Source of the DNA: Butyricicoccus_A sp945486175
GTDB lineage: Bacteria; Bacillota; Clostridia; Oscillospirales; Butyricicoccaceae
Assembly (NCBI GenBank): GCA_945829445.1
Contig: CALZUY010000047.1
Span: 1 to 16,337 of the forward strand
Length of the DNA: 16,337 nucleotides
Reading direction: 5' to 3'
Shown here: piece by piece, positions 7,232-13,986 of the stretch
How the letters are laid out: each line of letters starts with the position of its first letter
Numbering within the stretch: position 1 is the stretch's first letter
The notes under the pieces: model-generated
What the model saw: only the letters and a program-made list of their open reading frames with translations
What the model was told of the DNA's origin: nothing
The model's database searches: none
Position numbers and translations under genes: made by a program

Positions 7232-7261
7232 TTGACTTTTTGCCGCAGCATGTGCGAAAAT
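7232..7261 (+). promoter_or_regulatory. Possible promoter upstream of the DUF2798 gene or a short leader RNA
   Basis: TTGACT (7232-7237) is a good -35, followed after 18 bases by GAAAAT (7256-7261), a 4/6 match to the -10. Transcription from here would meet the hairpin at 7301-7342 after about 35 bases. A second candidate, TTGCGT (7345-7350) with TATATT (7370-7375) and a long 19-base spacer, lies after that hairpin and could serve the gene directly. Confidence 0.35.
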
Positions 7262-7300
7262 AAAAGTACCGTGTAGCACAAAGATTGATTTGGTTATCGC

Positions 7301-7342
7301 AAAGCGTGTAATATCCGATTTCGGATATTATGCGCTTTTTTT
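7301..7342 (+). terminator. Terminator-like hairpin before the DUF2798 gene
   Basis: TAATATCCGA (7309-7318) and TCGGATATTA (7321-7330) are perfect complements with a 2-base loop. The stem continues as AAAGCG (7301-7306) with CGCTTT (7333-7338) across a TG/TG mismatch, and the T-run is 7336-7342. It has the form of an intrinsic terminator but does not follow directly on any gene, since the previous gene already ends at the 7174-7209 terminator. It could be an attenuator of the next gene or the end of a short RNA. Confidence 0.6.
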
Positions 7343-7402
7343 CTTTGCGTGCAAGGCGGCGATTCACATTATATTGCGCGTTCTGCGCAGGAGGAGATAC
7401 AT

Positions 7403-7909
7403 ATGCCGAAGACAAAGACACAGGGCATCATTTTCGGGCTGATTATGTCGTATGCAATGGCGTACGGCATGGAGGTCTACAACATCGCCATCAAGATGGG
7501 CTTTAACCTGTCTGCGGGCGGCTTCAGCAACATGACCAATATCGTGTTCTGGGAAGCGTTTAAGGAAGCGCTGTATATGGGCGCGTTCGTCTTTCTGTTC
7601 TCCAATCTCTGGGGCAATAAGCTGGGCGCACGATTTATGGCACGCCACTGCAACCCGGAAAAAGACAATCCATATTTCTGCCAGCTGATGCGGCAGGCGG
7701 GCACAGTTGCCGTGATGTGCCCCACCATGAGCATGGTTGAATCCATCCTGTTTAACCTTATTCTCGGCGGCGCACCGATTGTCCAGCTTCCCGCAATCTG
7801 GGTCGGCACGTTCCTGAAAAATTTCCCGATGGCATTTTTCTGGAATATGTTTGCGGCGGCGCCGTTTTCACACTGGCTGTTCGGAAAGCTGTTCCCCAAT
7901 AACCACTGA
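7403..7909 (+). CDS. DUF2798 family membrane protein
   Basis: The 168-residue protein has four predicted membrane helices arranged as two similar halves. The first half holds about 9-30 (IIFGLIMSYAMAYGMEVYNI) and 50-71 (the ALYMGAFVFLFSNLWG stretch). The second holds about 97-122 (GTVAVMCPTMSMVESILFNL) and 135-160. This paired layout, the MPKTKTQGIIFG start and the GMEVYN signature match DUF2798, whose function is unknown. The start is ATG 7403, 6 bases after AGGAGGAG (7389-7396); a longer in-frame start at 7349 overlaps the upstream T-run and is unlikely. A strong terminator follows. The gene appears monocistronic, with expression possibly controlled by the upstream hairpin at 7301-7342. Confidence 0.88.
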   Translation: MPKTKTQGIIFGLIMSYAMAYGMEVYNIAIKMGFNLSAGGFSNMTNIVFWEAFKEALYMGAFVFLFSNLWGNKLGARFMARHCNPEKDNPYFCQLMRQAGTVAVMCPTMSMVESILFNLILGGAPIVQLPAIWVGTFLKNFPMAFFWNMFAAAPFSHWLFGKLFPNNH

Positions 7910-7920
7910 TTTTTTCTCAG

Positions 7921-7954
7921 ACCGCAGGTAAAACTACCTGCGGTCATCTTTTTT
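7921..7954 (+). terminator. Intrinsic terminator after the DUF2798 gene
   Basis: ACCGCAGGTA (7921-7930) and TACCTGCGGT (7935-7944) form a perfect 10-bp stem with an AAAC loop, then CATCTTTTTT. The T-run overlaps the last codons of the convergent gene on the other strand, whose own 3' side lacks a T-run. Confidence 0.9.
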
Positions 7955-8714
7955 GCACGGGTGTCAGCAGTCCCATGCGGCAGGCATCGGGATACACGGC
8001 CAGCAGGCGGGAGATACCCAGCCCGCGCAGCAGGCGCGCCTTGGTGTGCAGTGTGTCCGCATCGTCGAACAGGACAAAGTGCGCATGCTCCCCATCGGAA
8101 TACGTGAAATATTTCGCGCACAGCTCGCGGGAGAAAAAGACAGTCGAACCGGTGCGGTGCAGCAGCTGCCGGAATTCATCGGGGGACAGCGGCGTGCCGT
8201 TCGGATTGGCACAGGGAAGCGGGAAGTCCGCACAGGAACAGACCAATTGTGCGGCAACGCGTCCCCGTCCGAAGCGCCGGAGAAGCTCGGAAAAGCGCTC
8301 TTCCAGGCTGCCGCCGGAAATCGCCGTATCAGCGATGATGCAGGCATTCGGCGCATATTCCGCGAGCGGAAGCGGGATGAGCAAAGGCAGTCCGGCGCGG
8401 TGGGTTTCGCGGTCAAGTGCGGCGGTCAGCTCCTGCAGCAGCGGGCGCTCGAAATCCGCCATGATACCGGCACAGCCGCGCTCCTGTGCAGCGGAGACCG
8501 CTTCGGCGGCAAACAGGTCACAGCCGCGCGGCACGCCGCCGCTGTCTGTGATGCCCAGAAAATCGCCGCGGGCACTGGCGGGATGGGCCAGCGGGACGAA
8601 ACGCCCTTCCAGAGAGAGCTGCGTGCACAGGTGCAGGCAGGTCAGGCCCGCTTCACGCGTGCGCACAGCGTCGGTTCCTGCGGCGGCAATGATCCAGCTT
8701 GTTCGGTTCTCCAT
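7944..8714 (-). CDS. GH18-like TIM-barrel protein without signal peptide
   Basis: This 256-residue protein is not confidently recognised but resembles a trimmed glycoside hydrolase family 18 barrel. The segment GIMADFE (83-89) fits the end of the GH18 signature, with Asp87 and Glu89 in the positions of the catalytic D-x-E; the first Asp/Asn of the motif is Met85. The C-terminal part, HFVLFDDADTLHTKARLLRG followed by LGISRLLAVY, resembles the last strands and helix of GH18 proteins such as the spore-cortex YaaH group. There is no signal peptide or LysM domain, and the length is well below the usual 300-400. It may be a cytoplasmic or forespore protein, or catalytically altered. ATG 8714 has GGAGGAA (8721-8727, - strand) 6 bases upstream. 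It is divergent from the next gene. Confidence 0.72.
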   Translation of the reverse strand: MENRTSWIIAAAGTDAVRTREAGLTCLHLCTQLSLEGRFVPLAHPASARGDFLGITDSGGVPRGCDLFAAEAVSAAQERGCAGIMADFERPLLQELTAALDRETHRAGLPLLIPLPLAEYAPNACIIADTAISGGSLEERFSELLRRFGRGRVAAQLVCSCADFPLPCANPNGTPLSPDEFRQLLHRTGSTVFFSRELCAKYFTYSDGEHAHFVLFDDADTLHTKARLLRGLGISRLLAVYPDACRMGLLTPVQKR

Positions 8715-8734
8715 GCTGTTTTCCTCCGATCACG

Positions 8735-8763
8735 TTGCATTTCAGTGAAAAATCAAGTACACT
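8735..8763 (+). promoter_or_regulatory. Candidate sigma-A promoter for the endonuclease IV-like gene
   Basis: TTGCAT (8735-8740), a 17-base spacer and TACACT (8758-8763) lie 58 bases before the ATG at 8822 in the divergent intergenic region. Each box matches 4 of 6 consensus bases with ideal spacing. Confidence 0.5.
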
Positions 8764-8821
8764 AAGTAAGGCTGTAATTTTTTGCAGTCCAAATGGTTCC
8801 CAAAATGAAAGAAGGCATGAA

Positions 8822-9703
8822 ATGGAAGCAGTATTCGGACCTGCGGGCAATGCGGATTCGTTTGCCGCAGCAGGCTTTCGCGCGACTGCGGATGCGCCTG
8901 CATGGCTCGCGCAGATGGGCTTGACGGCATATGAATACCAGTGCGGGCGTGGTGTGCGTGTCGGCACGGACACCGCACAGAAAATCGGACAGGCAGCGCG
9001 TGAAAATGGTATCACGCTGTCGCTGCATGCGCCGTATTTTATCAACTTATCGACGGATGACGACGTGCAGCGCGAGAAAAATGCGCGCTATGTGCTGGAA
9101 AGCTGCCGCGCGGCACATGACATGGGTGCAGACCGCATCGTCGTGCATACAGGCGGTGTGGGCAAGCGCAGCCGCGATCAGGCGATGGCAAACAGCCGTG
9201 ACAACGTGCGCCGGATTCTGGAGCAGCGCGACGCGGCAGGTTATGGCGATGTCACGATCTGTCTTGAGACGATGGGGAAAATCAACGTCATCGGCACGGC
9301 GGAGGAGATCATGGAGCTGGTTGCGCTCGATGACCGGCTGCTGCCGTGCATCGACTTCGGACACCTCAATGCACGCACACATGGCGGCATGTGTACCCGT
9401 GAGGATGTTGCGGCGCTGTTCGATCTCATGGAAAATACCATCGGCATCGAGCGCACGCGCGTATTCCACAGCCATTTTTCCAAAATTGAATACGGAAAGG
9501 GCGGCGAGGTGCGCCATCTGAACTTCACGGATACGGTGTATGGCCCGGAATTTGACGCGGTTGCACAGGAAACCGCTGCGCGCGGCTATACGCCCCGCTT
9601 TATCTGTGAATCGGCCGGCACGCAGGCAGAGGATGCCGCCGCGATGATGCGCTGTTACCAAGAGTATATGAAACAATTTTCTGCAATAGACAAGAAGGTA
9701 TGA
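8822..9703 (+). CDS. Endonuclease IV-fold TIM barrel protein (putative AP endonuclease)
   Basis: The 293-residue protein carries the metal-site series of endonuclease IV in order: LHAPY (His69), VVHTGG (His109), LETMG (Glu149), DFGHLNA (Asp178, His181), FHSHFS (His216), RHLNF (His232) and ICESAG (Glu263). Endonuclease IV nicks DNA 5' to abasic sites using three zinc ions. Here the usual D-R-H motif reads V-R-H, so one zinc-ligand aspartate is lost (Val230), and the HPG and ETM motifs differ slightly. It may be a divergent subgroup acting on DNA damage, or a sugar-processing relative of the same fold. ATG 8822, 6 bases after GAAGG (8811-8815), was chosen; 41 upstream in-frame codons lie in the promoter region. 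The peptidase gene follows after 3 bases. Confidence 0.85.
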   Translation: MEAVFGPAGNADSFAAAGFRATADAPAWLAQMGLTAYEYQCGRGVRVGTDTAQKIGQAARENGITLSLHAPYFINLSTDDDVQREKNARYVLESCRAAHDMGADRIVVHTGGVGKRSRDQAMANSRDNVRRILEQRDAAGYGDVTICLETMGKINVIGTAEEIMELVALDDRLLPCIDFGHLNARTHGGMCTREDVAALFDLMENTIGIERTRVFHSHFSKIEYGKGGEVRHLNFTDTVYGPEFDAVAQETAARGYTPRFICESAGTQAEDAAAMMRCYQEYMKQFSAIDKKV

Positions 9704-9706
9704 CTT

Positions 9707-10768
9707 ATGCTGAAACAAATTCAAACTGCACTGCGCGAGGCGGATGTCGATGGGGTGCTGATTACCAGTCCGCAGAACCGCCGCTATGCGACCGGATTTC
9801 CGTCTTCGGCGGGCGTGTGCCTGATTGACCGGAAGGGCGGCTATCTGTTCACTGATTTCCGCTATATCGAGGCGGCAAAGAAGCGCATCGGCGAGGGCTT
9901 CGCGGTCGAGCAGGTAAAAGGCTCGTATGCGAGGATGATCAATGCCGTCTGCGCACAGGACGATGTGCACACGCTCGCCTTTGAAGAGGGCTTTATGACC
10001 TGTGCCGACCACGCACAGTGGGAACGTGCATTGACCGCGAAGCTGAGGCCGATGGGCACGCTGCTCAGCAAGCTGCGCGAGATCAAATGCCAGCGGGAAA
10101 TCGACTGCTGCATTGCGGCACAGCGCATTGCCGAGCGCGCACTGGAGGAGGTTTTAAATGACATCCGCCCGGGCGTGACGGAGAAGCACATTGCCTCGCT
10201 GCTGACCTACCGCATGCTCGATTATGGCGGAGAGGCAATGTCGTTTGAGCCGATCGTGGTTTCCGGTGCAAAATCATCCATGCCGCACGGCGTGCCGTCG
10301 GACAAAAAAATTGAGGCGGGCGACTTTGTGACAATGGATTTCGGCTGTACCGTTGAGGGCTATTGCTCGGATATGACGCGCACGGTCGCAGTCGGACATG
10401 TCACCGATGAGATGCGAAAGGTGTATGATATTGTACTGGAGGCACAGCGTGCAGGCATTGCCGCAGCAAAGCCGGGCGTGAGCGGGCGCGATGTGGACAA
10501 GGCAGCGCGCGATGTCATCGCACAGGCAGGCTATGGGCCGTACTTCGGCCACAGCTTCGGGCATGGCATCGGCATCGATATTCATGAGACACCGGTTGCC
10601 GCGCCGAACAATGCAAATCCCCTCGAAGCGGGCAATATTATCTCCGCTGAGCCGGGTATCTACCTGCCCGGAAAATTCGGCGTGCGTATCGAGGACATGC
10701 TGTGCATCACGCCGGACGGCTGCCGCAACCTGACAAATGCGCCGAAAGAACTGGTAATTTGCGGCTAA
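9707..10768 (+). CDS. M24 family Xaa-Pro aminopeptidase/dipeptidase
   Basis: This cytoplasmic metallopeptidase removes N-terminal residues ahead of proline from peptides. The 353-residue frame has an N-terminal creatinase-type domain (about 1-120, starting DGVLITSPQNRRYATGF) and a C-terminal 'pita-bread' catalytic domain. All five metal ligands are visible: Asp211 (TMDFG), Asp222 (SDMTRT), His286 (GHSFGHGIGI), Glu315 (AEPGIY) and Glu329 (RIEDM). His194 (MPHG) and His293 (IHETP) match the substrate-binding histidines. The size matches the short YqhT/YpdF group rather than long AmpP. AAGAAGG at 9692-9698 sits 8 bases before ATG 9707, and the gene is coupled to the upstream TIM barrel gene. Lying just ahead of efp is a conserved Firmicutes order (yqhT-efp in Bacillus). 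Confidence 0.95.
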   Translation: MLKQIQTALREADVDGVLITSPQNRRYATGFPSSAGVCLIDRKGGYLFTDFRYIEAAKKRIGEGFAVEQVKGSYARMINAVCAQDDVHTLAFEEGFMTCADHAQWERALTAKLRPMGTLLSKLREIKCQREIDCCIAAQRIAERALEEVLNDIRPGVTEKHIASLLTYRMLDYGGEAMSFEPIVVSGAKSSMPHGVPSDKKIEAGDFVTMDFGCTVEGYCSDMTRTVAVGHVTDEMRKVYDIVLEAQRAGIAAAKPGVSGRDVDKAARDVIAQAGYGPYFGHSFGHGIGIDIHETPVAAPNNANPLEAGNIISAEPGIYLPGKFGVRIEDMLCITPDGCRNLTNAPKELVICG

Positions 10769-10773
10769 GTGCT

Positions 10774-10801
10774 TGCAAAAGTACGTGCAATAGGGTAGAA
10801 T
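10774..10801 (+). promoter_or_regulatory. Sigma-A promoter for efp
   Basis: TTGCAA (10774-10779), a 16-base spacer and TAGAAT (10796-10801). The leader that follows is AT-rich, then GGAGG at 10842-10846 before ATG 10856. The -35 overlaps a small inverted repeat, TTGCA...TGCAA (10774-10790). So efp can be transcribed apart from the peptidase gene. Confidence 0.6.
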
Positions 10802-10855
10802 AATAGGAGATTTAATAAAAAGATATTTTATTCTTTTATATGGAGGACTTTATTT

Positions 10856-11416
10856 ATGACCGCAGGCGAATTTCGTAACGGTGTAACCTTTGAAATGGAT
10901 GGACAGGTTTACCAGGTAGTTAGTTTCCAGCATGTAAAGCCGGGCAAGGGCGCAGCTTTCGTCCGTACCAAGATGAAGAATGTCATGACCGGTGCTGTTA
11001 CCGAGCGTTCCTTCAACCCGAACGACAAGTACGACGAAGCATTTGTTGAGCGCAAGGACATGCAGTACCTGTACAACGACGGTGACCTGTATTACTTCAT
11101 GGATATGGAGACTTATGAGCAGGAGCCGATCGGCAAGGACATTCTTGGCGATGACTTCCGTTTCGTAAAGGAAGAAATGATGTGCAAGATCCTGTCCTAT
11201 AAGGGCAATGTATTTGCTGTTGAGCCGCCGATGTTCGTTGAACTCGAGATCACCGAGACCGATCCGGGCTTCAAGGGCAACACGGCTACCAACACCCTGA
11301 AGCCGGCTGTCGTTGAGACCGGCGCTACCGTAAAGGTTCCGCTGTTCATCGACCAGGGCGAGAAGATCAAGATCGATACCCGTACCGGCGAGTACCTCGA
11401 GCGCGCAAAGGGCTGA
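10856..11416 (+). CDS. efp: Translation elongation factor P
   Basis: EF-P binds ribosomes stalled at proline runs and helps form the peptide bond. The 186-residue frame is of standard length. It has the N-terminal KOW-like domain, with the tip loop HVKPGKGAAFVRTK and the tip lysine at 31 (the position modified in many bacteria). Two OB-fold domains follow, the last containing TDPGFKGNTATNTLKPA and ending VPLFIDQGEKIKIDTRTGEY, the EF-P signature. Codons are of a highly expressed type (frequent CGT, AAG and GTT). GGAGG at 10842-10846 lies 9 bases before the ATG. Residues near Lys31 do not show which modification pathway is used, and no modification gene was seen in the window. Confidence 0.98.
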   Translation: MTAGEFRNGVTFEMDGQVYQVVSFQHVKPGKGAAFVRTKMKNVMTGAVTERSFNPNDKYDEAFVERKDMQYLYNDGDLYYFMDMETYEQEPIGKDILGDDFRFVKEEMMCKILSYKGNVFAVEPPMFVELEITETDPGFKGNTATNTLKPAVVETGATVKVPLFIDQGEKIKIDTRTGEYLERAKG

Positions 11417-11481
11417 TTGCCCTTTCCCGTGAGCGGGGAACCCAAGCATCCGGCGTTTGCCAGATAAGGAGGAATGGAACC

Positions 11482-12027
11482 ATGACTGTTACCGAGCGCG
11501 TCGCGTATGTACGCGGCCTGTTTGAAGGCTTTGAAGTCAATGTGGATAAAAAAGAGGGCCGTCTTTTCAAGGAGATCATCGATCTGCTGGAGGATATGGC
11601 ACTGTCCATCACCGACCTGGAGGAAGAAAACGAAGCATTGCAGGAAGTCATTGACGCCATGATCGAAGATATCTATGATGACGATGATTCCTATGATGAA
11701 GAGGACGTTGAAACCGACGACATGGCGTATGACCCGGACAGTGAGCTGTTCGAGGTTGTCTGCCCGAGCTGCGGCGAGGAAATCTATGTCGATGAGGCTG
11801 CACTCAGCCAGGGAAGCATTGCATGCCCGGCATGCGGCGAGGAGCTGGAGTTCGATATGTCCGCGCTGGATGGAGACTTTTCGCTGGACGACATTCCGGA
11901 GGGCGACATTCCGGATGACGACATCCCGGCAGATGATTTCCCGGAGATTGAATTCGATTCCGATGATGAGCCGGAAGAGGATGCAGAGGACGACATCGAT
12001 GAGGATGACGACACGGATGATGACTGA
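11482..12027 (+). CDS. Acidic zinc-ribbon protein, CD1247 N-terminal domain type
   Basis: The 181-residue protein begins with a helical domain (1-62, MTVTERVAYVRGLFEGFEV...DLLEDMALSITDLEEENEALQ), predicted partly as coiled coil. This matches the small N-terminal domain named after C. difficile CD1247. A four-cysteine ribbon follows: CPSC (94-97) and CPAC (115-118). The rest is extremely acidic: DDDDS near 66-70, and four copies of a D-[IF]-P-x-x period of five residues at 137-156, then runs of Asp/Glu to the end. Function is unknown; nucleic-acid or protein binding through the ribbon is an inference. AAGGAGG at 11466-11472 precedes ATG 11482. No terminator lies between efp and this gene, so they are probably co-transcribed. 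Confidence 0.87.
   Translation: MTVTERVAYVRGLFEGFEVNVDKKEGRLFKEIIDLLEDMALSITDLEEENEALQEVIDAMIEDIYDDDDSYDEEDVETDDMAYDPDSELFEVVCPSCGEEIYVDEAALSQGSIACPACGEELEFDMSALDGDFSLDDIPEGDIPDDDIPADDFPEIEFDSDDEPEEDAEDDIDEDDDTDDD
11890..11949 (+). repeat. Four tandem 15-base units coding D-[IF]-P-x-x
   Basis: Units 11890-11904, 11905-11919, 11920-11934 and 11935-11949 read GAC-ATT-CCG-GAG-GGC, GAC-ATT-CCG-GAT-GAC, GAC-ATC-CCG-GCA-GAT and GAT-TTC-CCG-GAG-ATT. The in-frame repeat could vary in copy number between strains. Confidence 0.8.
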
Positions 12028-12048
12028 CCGTTCGCAAGTCTGAGACAG

Positions 12049-12083
12049 ATCGCATGGCTGCCTGTGTGGCCATGCGATTTTTT
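12049..12083 (+). terminator. Intrinsic terminator after the acidic zinc-ribbon gene
   Basis: ATCGCATGGC (12049-12058) and GCCATGCGAT (12069-12078) form a perfect 10-bp stem with a 10-nt loop, and the T-run continues to 12083. It closes the efp unit. Confidence 0.92.
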
Positions 12084-12214
12084 GCCCTATCTGCGCGGAA
12101 CAGGCACGGGAAATGCCAAAAACTGTGCAGAAAAATTGGTAAAACCACATATGGAAAATCTGTGCGAAAAGGTGTATGATTATATCCTTGGGAAAACGAA
12201 AGGAGGAGAACTGC

Positions 12215-12919
12215 ATGACGTTGGCGGATGCCATTGCCCTCGCGCACCGCGGCGAAACAGAAGGCTTTGCCTGCCTGTTCGAGCATACTGCGCCGAATAT
12301 CTGGATGATGGCCGCCGTGCTCGGCTGTCCGTATATCGGGACTGCCGTGACGCAGATTTACCGCCGTGCATCGGATGAGGTCTCCTCTCTGCGCTCCCCG
12401 AGTGACCTGCGTGTCTGGATCGGGCGCATTGCGTTCGATGTGCTGCTCCGGCAGCCGGAGGATACCGGACGTGATATTCCTGCGCTGTCGGGCGACAGTG
12501 CGGAGGCATACCGTGCCATTTCTGTCCTGCCGCGGCAGGAGCGCACGGCACTGCTGCTGCTCTGTGGGGATGGCTGCTCCGCGCCGCAGGCAGCGGAGAT
12601 TTTATCCCAGCCGGATATCGAAATCAAGCGCGCCATGCGGCGTGCGCGTCAGACCATTGCGGCACATATGAAGCAGGCGGGCTGTACAAAAAACTGCAAT
12701 ACGGTATGGCTGATTGCTGTGCTGGACGAAATGCGTCGTGCGCAGGCGGATGCAGCTGCATCGGAATTGGAACAGGTTCTGACCTGCGTGCAGACAGGCA
12801 CAGAATACCGGGAACCGGAACCGCCTGTACAGGCGGAGGAGCCTGTGCCGCAGCTGGAAGATACACGGGAGAAAAGCGGATTTTTTCAAAAATGGTTCCG
12901 ATCCAGGCGGTTCGGATAA
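12215..12919 (+). CDS. Divergent ECF-type sigma-factor-like protein with C-terminal tail
   Basis: The 234-residue protein has the outline of an extracytoplasmic-function sigma factor. The N-terminal part about 1-80 fits a degenerate region 2 (AHRGETEGFACLFEHTAPNIW...), without the usual clear acidic DLVQEVF core. Residues 104-150 fit region 4: LPRQERTALLLLCGDGCSAPQAAEIL, then IKRAMRRARQTI as the recognition helix. After this comes an 85-residue extension with a Pro/Glu linker (EPEPPVQAEEPVPQ, 201-214) and a basic, aromatic end KSGFFQKWFRSRRFG. No anti-sigma gene adjoins it. It may be a real regulator or a sigma-derived DNA-binding protein. ATG 12215 has AGGAGG (12201-12206) 8 bases before it; an upstream in-frame ATG at 12176 lacks a ribosome site. 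Confidence 0.75.
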   Translation: MTLADAIALAHRGETEGFACLFEHTAPNIWMMAAVLGCPYIGTAVTQIYRRASDEVSSLRSPSDLRVWIGRIAFDVLLRQPEDTGRDIPALSGDSAEAYRAISVLPRQERTALLLLCGDGCSAPQAAEILSQPDIEIKRAMRRARQTIAAHMKQAGCTKNCNTVWLIAVLDEMRRAQADAAASELEQVLTCVQTGTEYREPEPPVQAEEPVPQLEDTREKSGFFQKWFRSRRFG

Positions 12920-12990
12920 AGAAGCACATGGACGGAGCGCGGGAGGAGGTTTTCCTGTGTTCCGTTATTTTTTTACAGGAGGATATCACA

Positions 12991-13440
12991 ATGTCCAAGA
13001 CAAAGGAAATTCAGAAGCAGATGATGGAAGCACTCAAGGCAAAGGATTCCGCGCGCAAGGATGCGCTGTCCCTGCTGCTCTCCGCACTCAAGGCGAAGGC
13101 AAAGGACAAGCGTGAGGACCTGACCGAAGCGGAAGAAGATGCGATCATCAAAAAGGAAATCAAGCAGACCCGCGAGACGATGGACTCCGCTCCGGCTGAC
13201 CGCGACGATATCCGCAGCGAGTGCCAGTTCAAGCTGGAGGTCTATCAGGCATTTGCCCCGGAGGAAATGGGCGAGGATCAAATTCGCGCGCTGGTACAGT
13301 CTGTACTCGACCAGCTGCAGATCACCGCGCCGACCCCGCGCGACAAGGGTCCGGTTATGAAGCACCTGATGCCGCAGGTCAAGGGCAAGGCGGATGGCAA
13401 GCTGGTCAATCAGATTGTCGGGGAGATGCTCAAGGGATGA
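12991..13440 (+). CDS. YqeY/GatB-like domain protein
   Basis: The 149-residue protein matches the YqeY family, which shares the tRNA-binding tail domain of GatB, the amidotransferase subunit that corrects misacylated Glu-tRNAGln and Asp-tRNAAsn. YqeY stands alone, lacks the catalytic part, and its role is unproven; a tRNA-linked role is inferred. Visible features are KQMMEALKAKDSARKDALSL (10-29), the conserved helix with KREIKQTRE-like KKEIKQTRE, the region PEEMGEDQIRALVQ, and the Lys/Gly-rich end PQVKGKADGKLVNQIVGEML. AGGAGG at 12977-12982 lies 8 bases before ATG 12991. Its stop overlaps the start of the next gene (ATGA). The 71-base gap to the sigma-like gene holds no convincing terminator, so read-through is likely. 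Confidence 0.92.
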   Translation: MSKTKEIQKQMMEALKAKDSARKDALSLLLSALKAKAKDKREDLTEAEEDAIIKKEIKQTRETMDSAPADRDDIRSECQFKLEVYQAFAPEEMGEDQIRALVQSVLDQLQITAPTPRDKGPVMKHLMPQVKGKADGKLVNQIVGEMLKG

Positions 13441-13688
13441 AGCGCCTGATTTTTATGGGCAAGCACATTGTGCCAGCCGCGCGGATTCTGTTCGAGGGCG
13501 ATGACCGCTATACGTCCAAGCAGTATTCCCTCTGGCCGGAGTTGGAGGTCACACTCCACGATGACGGACGGTATGCCGTATGGGTCAATCTGATTAACGA
13601 TGCGGAGCTGCTGCAGGACACCAAACGCGACACCAAAGGCGTGATTGCAAAGCTCGCGCCCTATGTCGACGAAACCATTGAAGACTGA
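13437..13688 (+). CDS. Small hypothetical protein translationally coupled to the YqeY-like gene
   Basis: The 83-residue protein is not recognised. It starts MKRLIFMGKHIVPAARILFE and ends in VIAKLAPYVDETIED. It has no membrane segment, signal peptide or cysteine. The alternation of hydrophobic and charged residues suggests a small alpha/beta soluble protein. Support for coding is the ATGA overlap with the YqeY stop and a purine-rich stretch (CAAGGG) just upstream; GC-rich third positions agree with the neighbours. The tight coupling suggests co-expression, but I can assign no function. The next gene starts 73 bases later. Confidence 0.7.
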   Translation: MKRLIFMGKHIVPAARILFEGDDRYTSKQYSLWPELEVTLHDDGRYAVWVNLINDAELLQDTKRDTKGVIAKLAPYVDETIED

Positions 13689-13761
13689 CAGACGCAAACC
13701 GACACATTATCTGCTGTTGCCTGTGGTACACTGAGCATAGAAATTCCGGAGGGGAACAAAC

Positions 13762-13977
13762 ATGCTTCATTATATCCGCACAGAACAGAGGGACAGGCAG
13801 CAGCGCACATGGTATGGCGTGCTGGCTGTGGAAAACGGGAGAACAGCCGCACATGCTGACGGGCTGACGCTGGACGGCGATTCGGCGCAGGCGTTTGTGC
13901 AGCGCATGAACGCCGGACAGGCGTCGCTGCTGCATTTTCCCGAGCTGATCGATGATTATCTTGTACAGGGCAGCTGA
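13762..13977 (+). CDS. Small protein, possibly DUF6514-like
   Basis: The 71-residue protein reads MLHYIRTEQRDRQQRTWYGVLAVE, then a middle with charged turns, and ends LLHFPELIDDYLVQGS. The YGV...E start and the final HFPELIDDYL pattern recall the DUF6514 group of small clostridial proteins, which have no assigned function; this match is from memory and weak. GGAGGGG at 13748-13754 sits 7 bases before ATG 13762, which supports translation. It is soluble, with no cysteines. A strong terminator follows immediately, making it the last gene of the forward block before the convergent inositol operon. TTGCCT (13717-13722) with TAGAAA (13738-13743) is a poor promoter candidate with a 15-base spacer. 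Confidence 0.75.
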   Translation: MLHYIRTEQRDRQQRTWYGVLAVENGRTAAHADGLTLDGDSAQAFVQRMNAGQASLLHFPELIDDYLVQGS

Positions 13978-13986
13978 ATAGAATGC

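Noticed and set aside
7268..7306. GCACAAAG...TCGCAAAGCG resembles parts of a c-di-GMP riboswitch
   Set aside because: Only short words match. The two helices expected of that aptamer cannot be drawn, and the region is too short before the terminator hairpin.
7953..8765. 270-residue and 257-residue + strand frames opposite the GH18-like gene
   Set aside because: Low-complexity Arg/Ser/Gln-rich translations without ribosome sites. The - strand frame has GGAGGAA, a sensible start and protein-like composition.
4253..8821. Rex operator (TTGTTAA-N4-TTAACAA type) near icd, rex or neighbours
   Set aside because: No such palindrome was found by eye in the intergenic regions.
11197..12234. 345-residue - strand frame across efp and the acidic protein
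   Set aside because: It crosses two well-supported genes and a terminator, with a composition expected from antisense of Asp-rich codons.
12706..12990. Longer N-terminal extension of the YqeY-like protein (start at 12706)
   Set aside because: It overlaps the sigma-like gene in another frame, and family homology begins at the ATG at 12991 with its own AGGAGG.
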